The notes under the pieces were generated by a model. It saw only the letters and a list, made by a program, of their open reading frames with translations. It did no database searches and was not told the DNA's origin. A stretch of 8,379 bases of DNA from Planctomycetota bacterium (lineage in GTDB: Bacteria; Planctomycetota; Phycisphaerae; WQYP01). Positions 1 to 5,676 of the stretch are shown here, piece after piece (position 1 is the stretch's first letter; the number at the start of each line of letters is the position of its first letter). The position numbers were made by a program, and so were the translations under genes. The DNA is taken from contig JAJZCU010000069.1 in the NCBI GenBank assembly GCA_021828935.1, positions 1 to 8,379 on the forward strand, read 5' to 3'.

Positions 1-128
1 CCTCTGCGAAAAAGCTCGCTGCAAGCATGTCATATACGTCTATTCGGGGCCATTCGTCGCAGTTCGCAGCCCACTGCCAAAGACGCCCTGTTGCCTGGAG
101 CGCCGCGACTTCGGGTACAATGCCCGGC
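1..128. other. Left-edge intergenic region
   Basis: I see no convincing gene here. A reading frame runs in from base 27 and joins the membrane-protein gene, but its first 34 residues (MSYTSIRGHSSQ...) are polar, low in hydrophobic residues and unlike an N-terminus that should precede a membrane helix. The only recognisable signal is a sigma70-like promoter at 91-121, described separately. Confidence 0.4.
91..121 (+). promoter_or_regulatory. Putative sigma70-type promoter of the membrane-protein gene
   Basis: The -35 candidate TTGCCT (91-96) matches four of six consensus bases and the -10 candidate TACAAT (116-121) five of six. The 19-base spacer is slightly long. The expected transcription start (about 128-129) coincides with the ATG at 129, so the mRNA would have almost no leader. 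No Shine-Dalgarno sequence precedes that ATG, which fits. Inferred from sequence only. Confidence 0.35.
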
Positions 129-911
129 ATGAATCCACTGGCCTGGTATCGCCGCAATGTCGCCACTCCGTGGGCCCTGATTCCCGCGGGGGTCGTGGCC
201 GCGTGTTTGCTAACAACGTATTTTTTCCTGCGTGGCGCGTGGCGCGGGGGCGCGGCGGTCGCTTCCCCGATGGGCGGCCCGGGCGGCGCGGCGCCGGCGA
301 CGCTGGCCGCATGGCTGATGTTTATTGCGGCGCTGTCCAGTTTCACGTGCATTTTTTGGACGGCGTGCGTAAGCCCCGCGCCGGGCCATCGTTCGCGCGT
401 GTGGCTGGGCTACGCCCTGGTGGCGGACATCTGCGGCCTTATCTTATTAGCCACCAGCATTGATAGCGCATTGGGGCTGCTGGCGGCGTTCCGCGTGTAC
501 GCTCTGCTTTTGGGCTTTCTGGCGTTTTGCACCATGATGGCCCAGCAACTGCGGCGCTTCGGCGCGGGCGCAACCACTGCCGTGGCGGGCGCTGTCATTT
601 TTATCATGCTGGCCATGCCGCTGGTGGCCGCCCCCCTGCTGACCGTGTGCAACCGCGCCGACAGCGGCACGGGCGCTGCAATCATTGCGAATTTATGTCC
701 GATCTTTTGGATTCTGCACGCCGCGAATCCCACGCTGCATTATGGCTGGTTTTCCTGGCTGCATACTCCGCTGATGTACACGGCAAGCCCGCTGGGCCAA
801 AACATGCGCATGCCACGCATTCTTCCGTGGTGGGTGTTGACACTTGCCACATTGGCCACTGCCGCGGTCGGCAGCTTGCCGGAGTATTTCGTGCGGCGAC
901 GCAGGGCGTGA
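129..911 (+). CDS. Predicted seven-helix integral membrane protein, function unknown
   Basis: From the ATG at 129 this is a 260-residue protein beginning MNPLAWYRRN. Hydrophobic stretches lie at about residues 15-35, 58-80, 91-110, 115-137, 149-171, 182-199 and 232-249, and the protein ends in the basic tail YFVRRRRA. That indicates a polytopic inner-membrane protein with a basic C-terminus. I recognise no catalytic or transport motif; a permease-like or ABC-2-like membrane component is possible but not shown. Upstream in-frame ATGs at 27 and 120 exist. I prefer 129 because the residues before it are not membrane-protein-like and because a -10 box sits at 116-121, which the 120 ATG overlaps. 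The stop is one base from the stop of the convergent gene on the other strand, with no terminator between them. Confident that it is a gene, not of its role. Confidence 0.75.
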   Translation: MNPLAWYRRNVATPWALIPAGVVAACLLTTYFFLRGAWRGGAAVASPMGGPGGAAPATLAAWLMFIAALSSFTCIFWTACVSPAPGHRSRVWLGYALVADICGLILLATSIDSALGLLAAFRVYALLLGFLAFCTMMAQQLRRFGAGATTAVAGAVIFIMLAMPLVAAPLLTVCNRADSGTGAAIIANLCPIFWILHAANPTLHYGWFSWLHTPLMYTASPLGQNMRMPRILPWWVLTLATLATAAVGSLPEYFVRRRRA

Positions 912-912
912 C

Positions 913-1158
913 TCACGGGAGGCGCGACCGGCGGGCTGACACTCTCTTGATCAGCGAACCGACAATTTCATTGGTTTCCTGTGAATAATAAATAGTCACC
1001 AGATCGTCGAGGCGCTGCGCATAAAACGGGTCCGGAGAGGCCAGAAATTCAATGCAATCGCCGTCCCGATCGTAACGGGCTCCGGGCTGAAACGCCGGTT
1101 TGGATTGCGCCGTGGTAAGCATCGACTGGGCAAATTCTTCGTCGGTCATGGCCGTCAT
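913..1158 (-). CDS. Small conserved hypothetical protein (81 aa), DUF2283-like
   Basis: A small, mostly acidic protein with an N-terminal helix (MTDEEFAQSMLTTAQSKPAF) followed by YDRDGDCIEFLAS and a strand-rich YAQRLDDLVTIYYS-x-ETNEIVGSLIK stretch. That pattern (a short beta unit with D-x-D-x-D, then a line about usage or relation to stored values) resembles DUF2283-type small proteins, and I recall similar proteins in planctomycetes. Both statements are from memory. Start: GGAGG lies five bases before the ATG at 1158, a strong ribosome-binding site. The second Met (1149) is less well placed. It is the last gene of a minus-strand operon, 34 bases after the putative lipoprotein gene, and has no signal peptide, so it should be cytosolic. 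The stop is one base from the convergent membrane-protein gene. Function unknown. Confidence 0.8.
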   Translation of the reverse strand: MTAMTDEEFAQSMLTTAQSKPAFQPGARYDRDGDCIEFLASPDPFYAQRLDDLVTIYYSQETNEIVGSLIKRVSARRSRLP

Positions 1159-1192
1159 AGCCGCCTCCGCTTAAACGGTTCATCCTAACCAC

Positions 1193-1798
1193 TCACGGCG
1201 CCGACAGATACCGTCGGTTGCGGCGCCACGCCTGCCAGGTTCGCGTATCTTTCTTGTTGGGCTTGATTTCTTCATACACGCGGCGCAACGCTACGCGCGC
1301 CAGATGCGCGGCGGGCGTGCGCCGCACCGGGAAATCGTCCGCCAGCACCGATATGGCAAACGCCCAGGCCTGCCGCGGCCCGCCGCGCTGCCCCGGGCTT
1401 GTGCCGTACCGCGGGTCATACGGCAGCCAGGGCCGAACACGGCCGCGGAACCCGGGCCAACCGCGGCGCAGCTTTCGGCAAATTTTAACAAAGCCGCGGG
1501 CGGCTGCGGTTTGCTGTGCCAGGCCGCGTTTCTGGACGATGATCATCAGTAAAACCTGCAGTCCATGTTCAATTCGCCCCTCCCCTGATTGCCGCAGCAC
1601 CCAGGCCGTAATGGCGGAGGGCCGGCGCAGCGTGCGGCGATTCGTAACCAGATACGGCCGGCCATGGGAGATGAACCGCCCGCAGCCGGCGATGGCCAGC
1701 GTGCCGATGAGCAACAAGGACAACAGCGCGGTTTTCAGCGGCGCGGGGACCAGGCGCGGCGGCTTGGGATGATGCATCGGAGGAATGTCGCCGGTCAT
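1193..1798 (-). CDS. Putative lipoprotein, strongly basic, function unknown (201 aa)
   Basis: Starting at the ATG at 1798, the protein has an N-terminal basic/proline region, a hydrophobic segment at about residues 21-38 (LKTALLSLLLIGTLAIAGC) and a lipobox-like IAGC with Cys39. That is typical of a lipoprotein exported by Sec and anchored after cleavage, although the n-region is longer than usual. The mature part is very rich in Arg and Lys and ends VYEEIKPNKKDTRTWQAWRRNRR. I recognise no domain. The start is chosen because ATG overlaps the upstream gene's stop as ATGA (1795-1798), implying translational coupling; an in-frame ATG 24 bases upstream and another at 1777 have no better ribosome-binding site. 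The 81-aa gene follows 34 bases downstream. A shorter start at 1777 would give a more usual signal peptide length. Gene fairly likely; role unknown. Confidence 0.65.
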   Translation of the reverse strand: MTGDIPPMHHPKPPRLVPAPLKTALLSLLLIGTLAIAGCGRFISHGRPYLVTNRRTLRRPSAITAWVLRQSGEGRIEHGLQVLLMIIVQKRGLAQQTAAARGFVKICRKLRRGWPGFRGRVRPWLPYDPRYGTSPGQRGGPRQAWAFAISVLADDFPVRRTPAAHLARVALRRVYEEIKPNKKDTRTWQAWRRNRRYLSAP

Positions 1799-2658
1799 TG
1801 CGCGGCCCCGCGCAATGCCCATAACAAAATATTCGCCCCCTGACTAAACGCCACCAGTACCGCGCCGTGCGGCCCCAGAAACTTAGGCGAATGTGGATCC
1901 GTATATTGTCGCACCCAGGCGGCGGCGTTGAAGGCGCGGCCGGTATCGCGCCATGCTGTGTAATATGTGCCCAGCGTATTCTGGCTGGATAATAAATTAA
2001 ACCGTTCCACGCTTCCAACAATCGGCAACGGCCCGATGAATTGCGGCCAACCGTGCGTTCGCCGGCAGAACAGATCATGACCCAAAATGGTCCTGGCGCG
2101 CACGGGTATCACCGTGCCATACCGGCGCCAGAATGCCGGATCATCGGCGCTGGGATATTGGTTGGGAACCGTATCATGGCATGACCAGACAATGGTTATT
2201 GTTAAACTGCAGCCCGCGGGAATGCGGCGCGGCGGCGGAAGGTGTGTCTTGGGGCAGAGCAGTAAAATGCGAACCGCGGCGACATGTCCTGGTTCAAACG
2301 GCCAGCCGGGCGGAAATTTGCGGGCGCGGCGCCGGGCGTCTTTGTTTAATATCCACGGCATGGGCGCCAGCATGGCCACGCGTGAATGGGCGCTATAGGC
2401 CCGGCTGGGATGGGCGCCGATGCGGGCCAGCCAGTCGTAGACGAAATTGTCCGAAGGCGATTGGATGCCGGAAAATCCACCGACGTGGGGCCGGTCTCCC
2501 GGCGGGGCAGCGATGGCGCTGCTGCTGATCGGAATCTGGGTCTGCATTTGAGGCGCCCGCTTAGGCCATGCCGCCGAACTTCGCGGGGTGCGGACGCAGC
2601 CGGGGCACAAAAGTGTTGCCATGGCTACTGGCAATAAAGCTCTGGCTGGTTGCGTCAT
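1795..2658 (-). CDS. Putative exported protein, function unknown (287 aa)
   Basis: The N-terminus MTQPARALLPVAMATLLCPGC looks like a secretion signal: one Arg, then a hydrophobic core. The CPGC around Cys21 is a poor lipobox, so lipid anchoring is uncertain. The mature part contains aromatic-rich stretches such as WSCHDTVPNQYP and TYYTAWRDTGRAFNAAAWVRQ, and ends GPHGAVLVAFSQGANILLWAL. The AFSQGA segment resembles the nucleophile elbow of alpha/beta hydrolases, but only about 13 residues follow it, too few for the usual acid and His. I do not assign a function. Start at 2658 is supported by AGGGA five bases upstream. It is the first gene of the operon running to 913 and overlaps the next gene by ATGA. 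A TACAAT at 2702-2697 could be its -10 box, giving a leader of about 30 bases; no -35 is clear. Confidence 0.65.
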   Translation of the reverse strand: MTQPARALLPVAMATLLCPGCVRTPRSSAAWPKRAPQMQTQIPISSSAIAAPPGDRPHVGGFSGIQSPSDNFVYDWLARIGAHPSRAYSAHSRVAMLAPMPWILNKDARRRARKFPPGWPFEPGHVAAVRILLLCPKTHLPPPRRIPAGCSLTITIVWSCHDTVPNQYPSADDPAFWRRYGTVIPVRARTILGHDLFCRRTHGWPQFIGPLPIVGSVERFNLLSSQNTLGTYYTAWRDTGRAFNAAAWVRQYTDPHSPKFLGPHGAVLVAFSQGANILLWALRGAAQ

Positions 2659-2807
2659 GGGCGTCCCTGCGAAAATGGCTCGGCCGTGAGACGGCCATTG
2701 TACGGGAGGCTACGCCGGTGTGCCGCGTAGGCGGGAATTCCGCTATTTTTCCCGCGGCCATACTTGACCGGCCGATAGCAAAGCATTAGTGTAATGGTAC
2801 GCCCACT
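2659..2807. other. Divergent intergenic region upstream of tRNA-Ala
   Basis: This region separates the minus-strand operon from the tRNA. On the minus strand there is TACAAT at 2702-2697. On the plus strand there is the tRNA promoter candidate (2764-2792). An imperfect hairpin is possible between GCGGGAA (2731-2737) and TTCCCGC (2749-2755), with an 11-base loop. It has no T-run, and I cannot give it a role. Confidence 0.45.
2764..2792 (+). promoter_or_regulatory. Putative promoter of tRNA-Ala
   Basis: TTGACC (2764-2769) matches five of six -35 bases. After a 17-base spacer comes TAGTGT (2787-2792), a weak -10 with three of six matches. The predicted start near 2799 would leave a leader of about nine bases before the tRNA. 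The position and strong -35 support it; the poor -10 lowers confidence. Confidence 0.4.
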
Positions 2808-2880
2808 GGGGGTATAGCTCAGTTGGGAGAGCGTCTCGATGGCATCGAGAAGGCCAGGGGTTCGAGTCCCCTTACCTCCA
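2808..2880 (+). tRNA. tRNA-Ala (anticodon GGC)
   Basis: All four arms fold by hand. The acceptor stem pairs GGGGGTA (2808-2814) with TACCTCC (2873-2879), with discriminator A2880. The D arm is GCTC/GAGC with loop AGTTGGGA. The anticodon stem is TCTCG/CGAGA with loop ATGGCAT, giving anticodon GGC at 2841-2843. The T arm is AGGGG/CCCCT with loop TTCGAGT. The third acceptor pair is G-U (2810 with 2877), the classic alanine identity element, and the discriminator A also fits alanine. It reads GCC and, by wobble, GCU codons. The 3' CCA is not encoded (TTA follows), so it must be added by tRNA nucleotidyltransferase. It stands alone, with a terminator about 50 bases downstream. Confidence 0.97.
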
Positions 2881-2931
2881 TTACGCATGGGGCATTGCGT
2901 GCGGCGAACATGTTTTGGGAAAAAGCCCCAA

Positions 2932-2979
2932 CGAAAGCCTTGGTTGCAGCACCGCTGCGGCGGGGCTTTCGGCATTTTT
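2932..2979 (+). terminator. Intrinsic terminator after tRNA-Ala
   Basis: CGAAAGCC (2932-2939) pairs perfectly with GGCTTTCG (2964-2971). An inner stem GCAGC (2946-2950) / GCTGC (2954-2958) closes on a three-base loop. The hairpin is followed by GCA and five Ts (2975-2979). Position, a long GC-rich stem and the T-run all fit rho-independent termination of the tRNA transcript. The same 3' arm can also pair with AAAGCCCC at 2922-2929, so an alternative, longer-looped hairpin exists. Confidence 0.75.
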
Positions 2980-3007
2980 GCGGGGGCGCCATTGGCGTGA
3001 TTATGAT
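2978..3007 (+). promoter_or_regulatory. Putative promoter of the PH-like membrane-protein gene
   Basis: TATGAT (3002-3007) is a good -10 candidate (five of six). Eighteen bases upstream is TTGCGG (2978-2983), a weak -35 that overlaps the end of the tRNA terminator's T-run. Transcription would start near 3014 and leave a leader of about 50 bases. Plausible because a terminator lies just upstream and the next gene needs its own promoter. Confidence 0.35.
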
Positions 3008-3063
3008 GGAATTTTTCTTACCTCATTGCCCGTGAATGGCAGCCTTGGACGAGGAACTCAACG

Positions 3064-3801
3064 ATGGTGGACAACTATTTCGACTTTTCCACCTTGCGGC
3101 CCGATCTGCGTGACGCCATGGATTCAGAGATGGCGTCGGACGAAGTGCCGGTATGGGCCCAGAGCCCAAACCCCCGCCGCATGTTTTGGCTGGGCCTGCC
3201 GGCTTTGTTGTTTGCAATCCCGTGGACGTTGTTCGCACTTTTTTGGGAGGCGATGGCCTCGTCGTCCCTTTTTTTCTCGGGCCATGGCGCCGGCGGCAAG
3301 CCCGGCGCAGCGGCCGCGCATGGCCCCCTCTCGTGGGTTGGACTCATTTTTCCGCTGTTCGGATTACCATTTGTTGGCGTTGGCTTTTGGATGCTCAGCA
3401 CGCCGTTGCGTCAGATGCGCCAGGCCCGCCGCACGCTTTATGCAATCACCAACCGGCGCGCCCTGATCATGCAACGCAGTTGGAACAGCACGCGAACACA
3501 AAGTATTCAGCCCAGCCAGATGCAGCAACTGGGCACTCTTATCAAGCCCGACGGTTCGGGGGATATTGTTTTTGGACCTTCCATGGGGCCGACGTGGATT
3601 ACCAACAGCCTGCGATCCACAAGCTTCATGAACCGGGGGATGAACGGCGTCAATGGCGCCGCGGCCCTGGCGCCTCCCGCATTTCTGGGCGTGCGTGACG
3701 TGCGGCACGCCGAATCGCTGTTGCGGACGCTGGGCGAAAGCGCGCAAAAAGGCCCGGCGGCAACGGCGCCGGAAGGCGCTGCGCCAGCGGACATAAGTTG
3801 A
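3064..3801 (+). CDS. Membrane protein with bacterial PH-like domain (245 aa)
   Basis: Cytosolic N-terminus, then two predicted membrane helices at about 42-61 (WLGLPALLFAIPWTLFALFW) and 90-112, separated by a Gly/Ala-rich loop. A soluble region follows, with YAITNRRALI at 126-135, a signature I associate with bacterial PH-domain (bPH-type) membrane proteins. GSGDIVFG (164-171) and FLGVRDVRHAESLLR (207-221) fit the later strands and closing helix of that domain. Family role is poorly defined; I infer a membrane-anchored protein with a cytosolic PH-like fold, not an enzyme. A low-complexity Ala/Pro tail ends the protein. The start is supported by GAGGA at 3051-3055, eight bases before the ATG. 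It lies 183 bases downstream of the tRNA, after its terminator, and ends 12 bases from the convergent TPR gene. No frameshift is visible. Confidence 0.85.
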   Translation: MVDNYFDFSTLRPDLRDAMDSEMASDEVPVWAQSPNPRRMFWLGLPALLFAIPWTLFALFWEAMASSSLFFSGHGAGGKPGAAAAHGPLSWVGLIFPLFGLPFVGVGFWMLSTPLRQMRQARRTLYAITNRRALIMQRSWNSTRTQSIQPSQMQQLGTLIKPDGSGDIVFGPSMGPTWITNSLRSTSFMNRGMNGVNGAAALAPPAFLGVRDVRHAESLLRTLGESAQKGPAATAPEGAAPADIS

Positions 3802-3813
3802 AACCAGGCACGA

Positions 3814-5073
3814 CTACGCCGCCAGCAGAAACCGGCGCTCGGCCAACACGGATTGCCGCAGGGATGCTTCCGACCTAAATTCCCATTCCGGCCGGCGGCC
3901 CGCCGGTGATTTGGCAAGAAACGCTTCAAATATAATTTGATTGCGCTGGGCAAACTCGTCGGAGGGATCAAATTGCAGGGCGGATTCAAACGCCGTGCGC
4001 ACCGCTTCCGGCGGGAAACCCAATTCCGCCTGCGCGATGGCCCGCCATTCTTCAAGCTGACTCTTTGCGGCATCGCTGCCCCGCAGCTCAATGGCCGCCT
4101 CACAGGTGTGGCGGCAAAGGTCGAATTGCTTGCTTGTCAGGTAATGGTGCGCCAAAAACAGATACGGCCAAATGAGCGGAACCTTAAGCGCGACAGCTCG
4201 CTTGAGATCATTAATTGCATAGGGAGTCACGCCGTATTGTAAAATGCCACGAGCCGCCAGCCAAACGGCGTTTCCCGGATCGGTTTGAATGCCGCGCGTG
4301 TACCACCTCACGGCCTCTCCAACGTTTCCGACGGATTGGTAACAAAATCCTAGGAGCCCAATTGTTGCCTGAAGCGCTGCTCTCGCGATAGGCTGGTCCT
4401 TTTCGGCCCTGTCTAAATTATTTACTAATATAGGAATCATCCGCGCGTAGTTCTGCGTACCCTGTACATCCGGCGTGGCGGGGCGAGCCTTTAGCCAAAT
4501 TTCCGCGGCCTGGGCCACCACCACCGGAGAGTACTTACGAGCCTGTTTCAATATTTCATCTGCCAAGCCTGCCGCATGCACCGGATCACTTTTTTCAAGT
4601 GCGTCGAGGTAAAGGGCGTGGTAGTTGGCATTTTTAGGATCGAGCGAACGGGCGTGGTTGAAAAATTCCGCCGCAACCTCCGGCACGCCAGCCTGCATCC
4701 AAATGGCGCCGCGTTGGTAGCTTAATAACGGCGGTGAAACGTATTTTCTAATTGCGCGGAGCAGGTCCAAAGCACGGTCTAATTCGCCAACCTTCCGCGC
4801 TTCCAGCGATTCGATTAGCTGCTGTTGCGCCTCAGGCGTCATTGCCTGCAACGCACCAGCATCGTCTGGCTCGCTGATGGAATAAAGGTCTTCGGAGAGC
4901 CAGCGCGCACGTTCATTTTCAAGTGGGCCCAGCGCTGCCGACGGAGCATCCAAAGCATCGCGGATAGCGTCTGCGGCATCGGAGTCACCACGCCCGCATT
5001 GAAAGAGCTGATGCAGCGCAAGCAGCCCCTTGGCCACCGCCGCAAACTTCGGGTTGTCAGCCATTGTATTCAT
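3814..5073 (-). CDS. TPR-repeat protein (419 aa), planctomycete-type conserved hypothetical
   Basis: An all-helical protein with several tetratricopeptide-like units. Counting from this start, clear ones fall at about 118-170 (SYQRGAIWMQAGVPEVAAEF, then LDPKNANYHALY), 232-281 (LLGFCYQSVGNVGEAVRWYT, then TDPGNAVWLAARG) and 298-332 (WPYLFLAHHYLTSKQFDLCR). A final unit lies near 340-385. Such repeats usually bind partner proteins; no catalytic domain is visible. The conserved N-terminus MADNPKFAAVAKGLLALHQLFQ and the acidic stretch ARWLSEDLYSISEP resemble a family I recall from planctomycetes. No signal peptide, so cytosolic. The stop of the upstream gene lies one base before this ATG (TAA-A-ATG), which implies co-transcription and probably coupled translation. 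An alternative start at 5064 gives MADNPKF directly; an upstream in-frame ATG at 5103 lies inside the previous gene and is less likely. Confidence 0.85.
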   Translation of the reverse strand: MNTMADNPKFAAVAKGLLALHQLFQCGRGDSDAADAIRDALDAPSAALGPLENERARWLSEDLYSISEPDDAGALQAMTPEAQQQLIESLEARKVGELDRALDLLRAIRKYVSPPLLSYQRGAIWMQAGVPEVAAEFFNHARSLDPKNANYHALYLDALEKSDPVHAAGLADEILKQARKYSPVVVAQAAEIWLKARPATPDVQGTQNYARMIPILVNNLDRAEKDQPIARAALQATIGLLGFCYQSVGNVGEAVRWYTRGIQTDPGNAVWLAARGILQYGVTPYAINDLKRAVALKVPLIWPYLFLAHHYLTSKQFDLCRHTCEAAIELRGSDAAKSQLEEWRAIAQAELGFPPEAVRTAFESALQFDPSDEFAQRNQIIFEAFLAKSPAGRRPEWEFRSEASLRQSVLAERRFLLAA

Positions 5074-5074
5074 T

Positions 5075-5545
5075 TTACTGCTCGTCAACCCGCCATTGGC
5101 CACGCGTACTTTCTAACGCGGCCTGGTACTGGCGAAAGGGAACGCTTCCTGAGGGCGCCACGACGCCGTGATGCGCCATCGCCTGCCCGTGATCCGGAAT
5201 CAGCTCCAAACCGCTCGCCACACTGCAGCGCTGGAACGGACCATTGCCCATGGTAAAGCACGCGTTACTGTTGTTGCCGGAGGCGCCTGGGCAAAGATCT
5301 CGAAGCCGCCTCGGTATTCTCTTGTAGTCCAAGCTCCGCCATCCTGGCGTTACGGACATGCCTCCGCCGTCAAGCACTACATTGCCTGCCGCGTCAACCT
5401 GAATGTCAATACCATGCCGGGCGCCAAGCTGGGATGAATTCTCCGACCCGACAACCGGCAACCCATCGACCGCATCGCGCCGCATGGCCCGGTATATCCT
5501 GGGCGGTGTCTGCGGAAGGTCGGCGATTTGACGCGATTCGTCCAT
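5075..5545 (-). CDS. Conserved hypothetical protein (156 aa), possible Tse2-like ADP-ribosyltransferase fold
   Basis: A small soluble protein without a signal peptide. In order: TPPRIYRAM (residues 13-21), DGLPVVG (27-33), SSQLGARHGIDIQVDAAGN (37-55), GGMSVTPGWRSLDYKRIPRR (61-80), CFTMGNGPF (96-104), HGVVAPSGSVPFRQYQAALEST (126-147) and a final RGQWRVDE. The order YRA, D-G, LG-R, DI, G-x-x, GMSV resembles the Tse2 toxin of Pseudomonas type VI secretion (Tse2 has LYRA and GGTSVF), an ADP-ribosyltransferase-like fold. I am recalling this by eye, so it is a lead, not an assignment. A non-toxic member or an unrelated family is possible. ATG 5545 is used because it keeps the YRA segment; GAGGG directly before it is too close for a normal ribosome-binding site. 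It is the first gene of a pair with the TPR gene, one base apart. Confidence 0.75.
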   Translation of the reverse strand: MDESRQIADLPQTPPRIYRAMRRDAVDGLPVVGSENSSQLGARHGIDIQVDAAGNVVLDGGGMSVTPGWRSLDYKRIPRRLRDLCPGASGNNSNACFTMGNGPFQRCSVASGLELIPDHGQAMAHHGVVAPSGSVPFRQYQAALESTRGQWRVDEQ

Positions 5546-5551
5546 GCCCTC

Positions 5552-5581
5552 ATTCTAACCCACCCTTCGCGCTTTTGCCAT
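5552..5581 (-). promoter_or_regulatory. Putative promoter of the 156-aa/TPR gene pair
   Basis: On the minus strand, -10 TAGAAT (5557-5552, five of six) is preceded, 18 bases upstream, by ATGGCA (5581-5576, four of six to TTGACA). Position +1 would be the A of the ATG at 5545, because exactly six bases separate it from the -10 box. The transcript would therefore be leaderless or nearly so. Inferred from sequence only. Confidence 0.4.
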
Positions 5582-5611
5582 TTCTGCCAACCGTTGAGAT
5601 CCCTGCCGCAC

Positions 5612-5634
5612 GCGGGGTCGCGACCCGGCCCCGC
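5612..5634. repeat. GC-rich palindrome downstream of the GH59 gene
   Basis: GGGTCGCGACCC (5615-5626) is a perfect 12-base palindrome. It is embedded in a second possible stem, GCGGGG (5612-5617) with CCCCGC (5629-5634). On the minus strand it lies 43-65 bases past the GH59 stop but has no T-run after it, so it is a poor intrinsic terminator there. A T5 run (5642-5646) follows on the plus strand, where no gene is read. It could be an operator or a pause site; role unknown. Confidence 0.5.
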
Positions 5635-5676
5635 CGCGAACTTTTTGAGAATTTAGCTGCCGTTATCGCACGTCCT

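Noticed and set aside
1218..1772. 184-aa plus-strand open frame
   Set aside because: It overlaps the putative lipoprotein gene, which has an ATGA junction, a lipobox-like motif and an operon context; the plus frame has none of these.
1795..2658. Alpha/beta hydrolase assignment from AFSQGA
   Set aside because: The elbow-like segment sits 13 residues from the C-terminus, leaving no room for the usual catalytic acid and His, and the next gene begins with its own export signal, so it is not a continuation.
2655..2975. 106-aa minus-strand frame containing GTRTPGLLDAIETLSQLSYTPS
   Set aside because: This is the antisense of the tRNA-Ala gene. Such peptides are a well-known false gene call over tRNAs.
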